Shown piece after piece: positions 42,001 to 47,955 of a DNA stretch of 47,955 nt. The stretch is from the IMG/VR virus record IMGVR_UViG_3300043466_004014, positions 1 through 47,955 of that record; one strand, 5' to 3'. The number at the start of each line of letters is the position of its first letter. The first letter of the stretch is position 1. The position numbers and the translations under genes are program-made. Under the pieces are notes generated by a model that worked only from the letters and a program-made list of their open reading frames with translations, was not told the origin of the DNA and ran no database searches. The stretch comes from a virus.

Positions 42001-43387
42001 TAGGTTTACCTTTTTAGATAGTGATGCATTGCCTGATCCGTTGCATGCGGATGAAAAAGATTACCCTTCTCCGAAAAATTACTTTTATTCAACCCTCGCA
42101 GAGGGTGGGCTAGCAAGAACATCCTCTACAATACCAACATTTGAATATATTACTGATGAATTGTCGTTAGAGGATATACTGGCGCAGTCAGGTTTTGCTA
42201 TTGAAACGGAGCAGACAAACGCCGATTTTACAATAAATGTACGGTCTATGTTATCAAGTCGTAATGTGGAAGATTATGATTGTGGATATTTTACAGATGA
42301 TCTTACACTTACCAACGATTATAAATATGGCAGTAATTATTATTTATACGATGTGGTTGCTGAGTCTTCAAAAACAAAACTGTCGCCTCTATCTTCACAA
42401 AGTGGATATCTATCACAAACAGTTAAAAAATCTCTTGAAGGTAAGCTATTTGTTAAAAATCAGGCGCATTCCCTTTCGCTTCCTCTATCTACATCACTGA
42501 GCATTGTGTTTAATAAATACTCACAAAATATAAAAGCAGAAATTTACCATACACCGAAAGATTTTGATGTAGTATACGATACAATTATTATTGAAACAGA
42601 AAATTATCTTATATTTGATAAAATACATTATGAGGATAATAACTATTCACCTCCAAGCACAAAAAATACTGTGTTTAAGCTATTACCTGACTCGCCAATA
42701 AGTAGGTTTTCTAATCGATTCTTTAATGAAGAAGATAAAACAATAACTTTCTGCATTGTTTCACCATTTATGTATATGGTAGATTATGAATTAGCTACTA
42801 CAGGTGGTTCGGGTGCTATCGAAACACAAATAGAAATACCAATTACAACGCAAAATGATGATGGTATATTTGCGTTTTATGATTATGACGATTATACGGT
42901 TGAAACTACTCAAAAAGAAGATACTTTTGTAGTCTATACCGGGGTTGCGTATACTTCTGCTGGTAACAATAAAGCACTTATACCATCCATTTATCAATAT
43001 AACATAAAAGACAACACATATCAGAAGCTATTCCCGTTAGATTCGCGAAATCAAAGTCTCTCAACACTATTTTCACTTCAATCTAGCTTTACAGAAGATT
43101 GTAATTTTAATATTGTCGGTATTCACAAGCCGCAACTGGTATACAATAGTTATAATGATACATATAAGATAACTTTTATAGGTGTTGACAATAACAACCT
43201 GTTTCACTTGTTTGATTACGCGTTTTTTATTAATAATAACGGCGATGTAGAGTTTGAGTCAGGTAAATACTTTAAACACGATAAAACAATACGAACTTCT
43301 GATTTTTATTCTACTTCTACAGTGTTTCTCTCTTCATATAGCATTATCGGCACTGCTATTATAAATAATGGAAGCTTTGTCCTATGA
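39035..43387 (+). CDS. Large baseplate/tail structural protein with Gly-rich linkers
   Basis: A 1450-residue protein that I do not recognise. Residues 1-300 are helical and charged ([38 protein letters not shown]). Residues about 302-407 are a Gly-rich array ([19 protein letters not shown]). A mixed domain (408-677) follows, then a second Gly array (678-730) and a beta-rich C-terminal 700 residues with acidic patches. Size and place after gp6 and the PKD protein suggest a wedge or fibre-network protein, perhaps taking the place of T4 gp7/gp10. The next gene overlaps by ATGA. No enzyme motif is seen. Confidence 0.6.
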   Translation: MSEVIIYNTNIIPDSITNPQVDVSIVKDNIKPFSFLEFITLTHVDYSPEQYNQFYLAYLKEWTEIKQRVGETTQLFSEIYINFLKEITLTFTTKQEQRFLNNLDFTDPADLDVAIPFFTEKIRQVILFYKEKRDDVKFVIDRNKQKGTRQSLEKIIFEKIYEYVFSAQDSALYQSLGLTLSSLKTNLKISIDEFVDVYGNYFDIPQVFKPDTQAKNLASNIISRDGDILSTKEINNLYFSYNNSTEEVINKSVDGVKFSGNGIKIQPTISSGVINPTTGLGVAAQIGAGVVNNTLIGIDTTNAGAGTGGVGTGGLGNIGIGGGVGGGTGTGLGVGAGGLGDTGTGLGGGVGAGGTSTGLGSGTGTGTGLGGGVGAGGLGGTGTGLGSGIGTGVGTSTSAGVGSNSSIGISFNPNDLLSLQPLRDEIYTSNINAIDPRLYFPDDSYAAVFGSAAFLQDLPLLANIVLQYDPVCDPANPIDLIRQDQELKDGIPSDELAELKRKLISKYIGVDFHYIDTTGTQPVTGILFKAEQPWANIPNLQLPNTPTTPAQIQPDIDYIDQFVGINGEVVNLDPIAINNQDLNLNNINNSDYNALNGTLGFDGFVGGGSGAGSPGVGSQGVETINVGIPYIGGDYAGIQSGSPLGTIIPGTNVNNSNVQSALGINTNNNYIPTAFVSNNIGGLGGGLGAGGGVSGLGGGLGAGGGVSGLGGGAGGGVSGLGGGAGGGAGGVVSSFNTKLSPRLKESVNMLRNIGLFFKPDKTGLFQLNSNNSTYSINPDKLTEQKIYIFPDPAVYGNVSINSQPDYPIVFIEDYRSDVATSSLGFAQGDPLVSTSEQTFTPYYAREQNIEKTIVDETSLNLNFSDLYNRGYITKVQYDIYGNEYALFKDQFGQTFREISEVADAKIVNNLIDGHVFYDVNEGYNFNYNTDDISGSTIRTGISALTVNFNNAPTFTLSGSPLTLYFREFLPYQDFSQAARNIAAAFRDGGRFTFLDSDALPDPLHADEKDYPSPKNYFYSTLAEGGLARTSSTIPTFEYITDELSLEDILAQSGFAIETEQTNADFTINVRSMLSSRNVEDYDCGYFTDDLTLTNDYKYGSNYYLYDVVAESSKTKLSPLSSQSGYLSQTVKKSLEGKLFVKNQAHSLSLPLSTSLSIVFNKYSQNIKAEIYHTPKDFDVVYDTIIIETENYLIFDKIHYEDNNYSPPSTKNTVFKLLPDSPISRFSNRFFNEEDKTITFCIVSPFMYMVDYELATTGGSGAIETQIEIPITTQNDDGIFAFYDYDDYTVETTQKEDTFVVYTGVAYTSAGNNKALIPSIYQYNIKDNTYQKLFPLDSRNQSLSTLFSLQSSFTEDCNFNIVGIHKPQLVYNSYNDTYKITFIGVDNNNLFHLFDYAFFINNNGDVEFESGKYFKHDKTIRTSDFYSTSTVFLSSYSIIGTAIINNGSFVL
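39941..40257 (+). repeat. Gly-rich coding repeat array 1
   Basis: Degenerate units encoding [19 protein letters not shown] and similar, with recurrent ggtacagggttaggtggcgg-type segments. It probably forms a flexible linker. Confidence 0.75.
41071..41226 (+). repeat. Gly-rich coding repeat array 2
   Basis: Tandem units encoding [13 protein letters not shown] and [11 protein letters not shown], nearly identical at nucleotide level, in the same gene as array 1 but about 800 bp downstream. Confidence 0.75.
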
Positions 43388-46347
43388 ATTACGCTAATAT
43401 CTATTACGACTTACCTGTTGTAGAGGGTAGCAATGTTATTTTTAAGGCACCGCTCGATATAAAAGGCAGCTCTGCTGTAAATTTTGTTTTAACAGGGGTA
43501 AATGAAGAGTCATATGATGTTTTGTTTTTGAAAATCGACTGGGGGGATGGTAGTAAGGAGTTTTTTCAAAAGGATCTTATTTTTGACTATAAAGAGCAGT
43601 CTATTTTTAATGAAATCGTAAACGGTAAAATAGGTGGTAGTATTGCGACTCAGTATACACATAGATATTACAATACGTTGAGTAGTTATAACGCGCCTCT
43701 AACAGCACAATTTCTTTTTGTATATAATAATGGCGCGACAGTTGGTATAATTCAGCCTATTAACATATTTCAAAATTCCTTTTATGACGAAATAGGAAAT
43801 TTTGATATAATAAACACGCAAATTATTCCTTCAGAAGGTAATTTTACTTTTTTTAATTTTGAAGGAAATAATAACAGGCAAACATATGTAGGTTCTTTAA
43901 GCAATGTACCTGTTAAGCTTTTACCAGAAGTAGAGCTCTTTACATCGCGACCAGTAATCGAATATGGAGGTTCGGCTATCCTTTCATGGAAGAGTATAAA
44001 TGCAGAGATTGCTCGTGGTGATTTTTCGACGAGAAACATACCACTATGTGGTATGTATGTAGTTTCCCCTTTAATAAACACTACATATACTGTTTTGGTA
44101 GGTAATACGAGGGGGAGCGCTACGAGCTTTACAGCTATTTCTGTTCTGCCTGCTCCTACACCTACACCTACTGTAACAAGTACTGCTACGCCAACACCAA
44201 CACTAACGCTGACACCAACGCTAACGCAAACATTAACACCGACACTAACACAGACACCAACTCCAACACAAACACCAACATTAACACCGACGCAAACACC
44301 AACGCTAACACCGACGCAAACACCAACGCTAACGCAGACGGTAACGCAGACAGTAACTCCGACAGCTACGCAAACTGCTACTGTTGGAACAACACCGCCG
44401 CCTACGCCAACACAGACTGTTACGCCTACTATGACGCCTACGCGTACTGTTACACCTACGATGACGCCTACGCGCACTGTTACACCTACACGGACGCCAA
44501 CGCAAACACCAACACAAACACCAACACAAACACCAACACAAACACCAACGCTAACACCTACACAGACACCTACACAAACACCTACAGCTACGCCAACGCT
44601 TACAAACATAACTTGCGATTTTGAACCTGTTATATTGACACCGACACCGACACAAACATCAACATCAACAGCTACACCTACACTAACACAAACAGTTACG
44701 CGCACTGTTACGCCTACACAAACACCTACACTGACGCTCACTCAGACACCTACACTAACACTTACTCAAACACCCACACGGACATTAACACCTACACGGA
44801 CATCAACACCTACACTGACGCTCACTCAGACATCAGTAACTGGCACGCCAACACCTACACCTACGCGCACTGTTACGCCTACACAAACACCTACGCGTAC
44901 TGTTACACCTACACAAACACAAACACAAACACCAACGCTAACACCAACGCTAACACCAACACAAACACCTACATTAACAGAAACACCGACGCCGACACCG
45001 ACGCCAACTCCTACATTAACACAGACACCAACGTTAACACAAACAGTTACGCGTACTGTTACACCTACGATGACGCCTACGCGTACTGTTACACCTACAC
45101 AAACACAAACACAAACGCCTACACTGACATTAACACAAACACCAACGCTAACACCAACACAAACACCTACACTAACACCGACGCTAACACCTACACTGAC
45201 GCTCACTCAGACACCTACACTAACACTTACTCAAACACCCACACGGACATCAACACCTACACAGACATTAACACCTACCCTCACACCTACGCAAACCTCT
45301 GTAACTGGTACTCCGACCCCAACCCCAACACCAACACTAACAGAAACACCGACGCCGACACCTACACTAACACCGACTCAAACAGTTACGCGTACTGTTA
45401 CACCTACGATGACGCCTACGCGCACTGTTACACCCACACGAACACAAACACAAACGCCTACACTGACATTAACACAAACACCGACGCTAACTCCTACATT
45501 AACAGAAACACCGACGCCGACACCGACGCCAACTCCGACATTAACAGAAACACCGACGCCGACACCGACGCCGACGCCGACGCCAACTCCTACATTAACA
45601 GAAACACCAGCACCAACGCTGACGCCAACACCGACATTAACAGAAGCACCGACACCAACTCCGACATTAACAGAAACACCGACGCCGACACCGACGTATA
45701 CTGCTACACCAGCGCCGACGCCGGTGTTAGAGAATTGTGGTTGGTACCCTGGTTATTCTGTTCCACTGTATCCGGATCCAGATGATGAAACAGCTGGCTA
45801 TGTTCAATGGACTGCAGAATACGATCATTTACCTTCTGCGGTTGGGTTACTTACACCGCTTTCAGGTGGTGTAGTCAGAGAAAAGGTAATATTACCGGGT
45901 CTTGGCCTTGGTTACGGCGAGGGCTTCAATGGTGTGTTCCTCCGATCTGGAGGCTGGGCAGTTTACCGCGATGGTGTAGAAACTTTCCAAACTCATCTTA
46001 TTGCGGGTTATGTTTATGATTTCTTCAACTCTCAATATACTGTTAGCTGGACAGACAATCCACCATATTTTGCTAGATCTTACAGCGTACGAGTGTACCG
46101 CGAACTGGGTAGTTGTGCGTGGAATGGAAACTTCGCCGCTTACAACAGTGCAGGAGATCCCTGCCCGAACATAGGTTCTGTTATTATGAAAATGACTGAT
46201 ATTGGATGGGAAATTACCGCGGCTGCTAATACCGCTGGACCTAGTGGAGCTCTTGCTTGTTACTTAAAATCTGATTGGAAAACTCCGTACTTTGAAACAG
46301 TACATACACCAGAAGGTACATACAGCAATGGGATGGTTGTAACGTAA
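43384..46347 (+). CDS. Thr-Pro repeat virion protein with N-terminal PKD-like domain
   Basis: A 987-residue protein with three parts. Residues 1-255 are beta-rich, with a PKD-like [13 protein letters not shown] near residue 52 and an Ig-like piece at about 180-250 ([19 protein letters not shown]). Residues about 256-781 are Thr-Pro repeats ([27 protein letters not shown]), interrupted once by [10 protein letters not shown]. The last 206 residues are a Cys-containing globular domain ([17 protein letters not shown]... then [22 protein letters not shown]). It probably makes a long extended stalk with a terminal binding head. The ATGA overlap ties it to the preceding gene. Confidence 0.65.
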   Translation: MNYANIYYDLPVVEGSNVIFKAPLDIKGSSAVNFVLTGVNEESYDVLFLKIDWGDGSKEFFQKDLIFDYKEQSIFNEIVNGKIGGSIATQYTHRYYNTLSSYNAPLTAQFLFVYNNGATVGIIQPINIFQNSFYDEIGNFDIINTQIIPSEGNFTFFNFEGNNNRQTYVGSLSNVPVKLLPEVELFTSRPVIEYGGSAILSWKSINAEIARGDFSTRNIPLCGMYVVSPLINTTYTVLVGNTRGSATSFTAISVLPAPTPTPTVTSTATPTPTLTLTPTLTQTLTPTLTQTPTPTQTPTLTPTQTPTLTPTQTPTLTQTVTQTVTPTATQTATVGTTPPPTPTQTVTPTMTPTRTVTPTMTPTRTVTPTRTPTQTPTQTPTQTPTQTPTLTPTQTPTQTPTATPTLTNITCDFEPVILTPTPTQTSTSTATPTLTQTVTRTVTPTQTPTLTLTQTPTLTLTQTPTRTLTPTRTSTPTLTLTQTSVTGTPTPTPTRTVTPTQTPTRTVTPTQTQTQTPTLTPTLTPTQTPTLTETPTPTPTPTPTLTQTPTLTQTVTRTVTPTMTPTRTVTPTQTQTQTPTLTLTQTPTLTPTQTPTLTPTLTPTLTLTQTPTLTLTQTPTRTSTPTQTLTPTLTPTQTSVTGTPTPTPTPTLTETPTPTPTLTPTQTVTRTVTPTMTPTRTVTPTRTQTQTPTLTLTQTPTLTPTLTETPTPTPTPTPTLTETPTPTPTPTPTPTPTLTETPAPTLTPTPTLTEAPTPTPTLTETPTPTPTYTATPAPTPVLENCGWYPGYSVPLYPDPDDETAGYVQWTAEYDHLPSAVGLLTPLSGGVVREKVILPGLGLGYGEGFNGVFLRSGGWAVYRDGVETFQTHLIAGYVYDFFNSQYTVSWTDNPPYFARSYSVRVYRELGSCAWNGNFAAYNSAGDPCPNIGSVIMKMTDIGWEITAAANTAGPSGALACYLKSDWKTPYFETVHTPEGTYSNGMVVT
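44149..45726 (+). repeat. Thr-Pro coding repeat array, about 526 codons
   Basis: Tetrapeptide-like T-P-T-x units (x mostly Gln, Leu, Arg, Val, Met or Glu) arranged in longer blocks that recur with near-identical DNA. For example, a 39-40 bp block occurs at 44721 and 45186 and again in the next gene at 46741. Confidence 0.85.
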
Positions 46348-46365
46348 TTATACTCCTACCTAATG

Positions 46366-46373
46366 ATTAAATA
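46366..46373 (+). promoter_or_regulatory. Late promoter-like element ATTAAATA (with leader)
   Basis: Ends 29 nt before ATG 46403, in the 55-nt gap between the two Thr-Pro genes. Confidence 0.45.
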
Positions 46374-46402
46374 ACAACAACGTGGTTTAGAAAATACGTA
46401 TA

Positions 46403-47955
46403 ATGAAAACGGTAATAATAACTTCTAATAACTTTGAGGGCGAAGCAGCTAATATTCTCTTCGATCCGTGTATTAATACATCACAGGTTGTTATTGGTGA
46501 TGTGGTATTACCTTATACGTATACATCAAGCGTAATTGAAGGAGTTTATACTATCTATATCTACAAGTATGATAAAATATGTTACATGTCTGTTCCTTGT
46601 CTTACGCCGACGCCAACACCAACGCTAACACCTACACAGACACCTACACGCACTGTTACGCCTACTCAAACACCTACACTGACTCAAACGCAAACACCAA
46701 CGCTAACACCAACACAAACACCTACACTGACACCGACGCTAACACCTACACTGACGCTCACTCAGACACCTACACTAACGCTAACACAGACACCAACGTT
46801 AACACAAACACCTACACGGACATTAACACCTACACTAACACCAACCCAGACATCAGTAACTGGCACGCCAACACCTACACCTACACAAACACTAACGCCG
46901 ACTCCAACACCTACACTAACACCAACACAAACACCTACACAAACACCTACACGCACTGTTACGCCTACGCGAACGCTAACACAAACGCCCACACTGACAT
47001 TAACACAAACACCAACGCTAACACCTACACAGACATCGACACCCACCCTAACACCGACTCTTACACCCACACTAACACCGACTCTTACACCAACGCTAAC
47101 ACCCACACAGACACCTACGCAGACGCCTACATTAACACCTACACTAACACCAACACAAACGCTTACGCAGACACCAACACCTACTTCCACGCCTCAGGTT
47201 TTGTCTATGTGCGCGGTTTTACCTTCTGATCTTAATCTCGATAATTATGGTGGTCCTGATAATACCGATGAGGTTTTTATTGGAGGTGCGACTCTTGGAT
47301 ATTGGTATAACAATACACTTTATAAAACTAGAAAGCGGGTAGATACCTTTATATGTGAAGGTCCGAATAAAGATGGTGTTTGTGCAGATAACCGAACATG
47401 GGATAATGGATTGCCAGGATGCTATACTACATATAATTATTCGTATAATTGGTCAGACCGTGGTAGTTATACAATAATAGAAAATGTAACTTATAATATT
47501 ACACAAAACCCTAACTCTTTTACAACGACATGGACGTGGGAAGATTTCGGATTAGCAGAATCTGACCGAGTGTCAACGAGTTCTGAGACTAACGTATGCG
47601 CTGGCCCTTTATCTAGATCGCGAGATGAGTATCATGGTACATGGGTACGCGTGTCGGTTCCAGGATTTGAGGGCGAAGAGGTTAGAACATGGTACTATAC
47701 TATACAAACATCACTTGACGAGTGGAATTATCGAACCGGTGACAATTCTTCGTCTGACTCGTACGATGGATATACAGGGTATGAACCGTTTCCGTCTATT
47801 TCTCAATTCACTTATTTTAATCCATGCGGTGAATATTATCGTTATGACACAGCATGGGACGAATATTTTGGACCATATACATACGAAACAGACCCCTACC
47901 AGCTAGCGTTTCAAGCAGGCACTGACCCGTATAATCCTTATCCGCCAGTTGAGTA
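46403..47955 (+). CDS. Second Thr-Pro repeat virion protein (3' truncated by window edge)
   Basis: The frame from ATG 46403 stays open to the last base, so 517 codons are visible and the stop lies outside. It starts [20 protein letters not shown] and has a short N-terminal domain of about 66 residues with Cys ([19 protein letters not shown]). Residues 67-264 are Thr-Pro repeats of the same kind as in the preceding gene, including the shared [12 protein letters not shown] block. The rest is a Trp/Tyr/Cys-rich globular domain ([16 protein letters not shown], then [25 protein letters not shown]). It looks like a second stalked receptor-binding or decorating fibre. It is a parallel, not identical, product: only the stalk is shared. 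Confidence 0.7.
   Translation, partial: MKTVIITSNNFEGEAANILFDPCINTSQVVIGDVVLPYTYTSSVIEGVYTIYIYKYDKICYMSVPCLTPTPTPTLTPTQTPTRTVTPTQTPTLTQTQTPTLTPTQTPTLTPTLTPTLTLTQTPTLTLTQTPTLTQTPTRTLTPTLTPTQTSVTGTPTPTPTQTLTPTPTPTLTPTQTPTQTPTRTVTPTRTLTQTPTLTLTQTPTLTPTQTSTPTLTPTLTPTLTPTLTPTLTPTQTPTQTPTLTPTLTPTQTLTQTPTPTSTPQVLSMCAVLPSDLNLDNYGGPDNTDEVFIGGATLGYWYNNTLYKTRKRVDTFICEGPNKDGVCADNRTWDNGLPGCYTTYNYSYNWSDRGSYTIIENVTYNITQNPNSFTTTWTWEDFGLAESDRVSTSSETNVCAGPLSRSRDEYHGTWVRVSVPGFEGEEVRTWYYTIQTSLDEWNYRTGDNSSSDSYDGYTGYEPFPSISQFTYFNPCGEYYRYDTAWDEYFGPYTYETDPYQLAFQAGTDPYNPYPPVE
46601..47194 (+). repeat. Thr-Pro coding repeat array of the second fibre gene
   Basis: About 198 codons of T-P-T-x units sharing blocks with the array at 44149-45726, including the [11 protein letters not shown]-coding block also present near 44827 and 45298. 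Confidence 0.85.

Noticed and set aside
43782-44741. Long minus-strand open frames with [11 protein letters not shown] repeats opposite the Thr-Pro arrays (also 44826-45206 and 46762-47190)
   Set aside because: These are antisense readings of TPTx codons; the coding potential lies on the plus strand, which has flanking globular domains.
46579-47229. Plus-strand frame rich in NTYTDTNAN inside the last fibre gene
   Set aside because: Out-of-frame reading of the Thr-Pro repeat. The true frame from 46403 is open to the window end and has non-repeat domains on both sides.

Overview
The window is part of the genome of a large, AT-rich, contractile-tailed bacteriophage (Caudoviricetes, myovirus morphology) of the wider T4-like superfamily. 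This rests on recognisable counterparts of T4 gp17/TerL, gp18 sheath, gp19 tube, gp26, gp53, gp25, gp6, gp14, gp16 and the gp44 clamp loader, and on repeated T4-type late promoter elements (TATAAATA and variants). Gene contents and fusions differ a lot from T4. The sulfotransferase, the GT9-like glycosyltransferase and the long low-complexity virion proteins resemble those of marine phages, but the host cannot be read from the sequence. No tRNA, integrase, insertion sequence or CRISPR array was seen. Gene density is near complete: no stretch over 300 bases lacks a gene.

Layout. (1) 1-7279, plus strand: adsorption/decoration module. Two proteins are built of 15-residue YadA-head-like repeats. 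They are followed by a GT9-like glycosyltransferase overlapping a sulfotransferase, two small proteins, and a trypsin-like (S1 fold) protease fused to an Ig-like region. (2) 7306-11880: a giant subtilisin-like (S8) virion protein. (3) 11877-14038, minus strand: gp14-like neck protein, a small unknown protein and a highly charged core/scaffold-like protein. (4) 14055-31807, plus strand: large terminase, then tail tube-like, sheath, tube, a second tube-like, two hub-assembly (gp51/gp26-like) proteins, a 1591-residue tape-measure-like protein with lysozyme-like and M15 peptidase domains, tube-cap-like, gp53-like, hub (gp27-like) and a spike-like protein with a second M15 peptidase. (5) 31804-34222: small terminase (minus), dut and gene 44 (plus), and an unknown gene (minus). 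(6) 34255-47955, plus strand: small basic protein, gp25, gp6, a PKD-domain protein, a 1450-residue Gly-rich-linker protein, and two Thr-Pro-repeat proteins, the last cut by the window edge.

The genes together build DNA packaging (TerS, TerL), neck, tail, baseplate and host-recognition structures, with peptidoglycan-cutting enzymes placed in the tail core. dut and gp44 are the only nucleotide/replication genes here.

The strongest unusual signals are as follows. A TAAATA-type late promoter element ends exactly 5 nt before the start codon in 11 genes on both strands, which predicts leaderless late mRNAs; it also corrects several starts. All three intrinsic terminators abut such a promoter. Two unrelated serine proteases sit side by side. 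Two M15 peptidases sit in the tail device, one flanked by a direct repeat. Three tube-like paralogues are present. A Cys occurs at a fixed register in the adhesin repeat.
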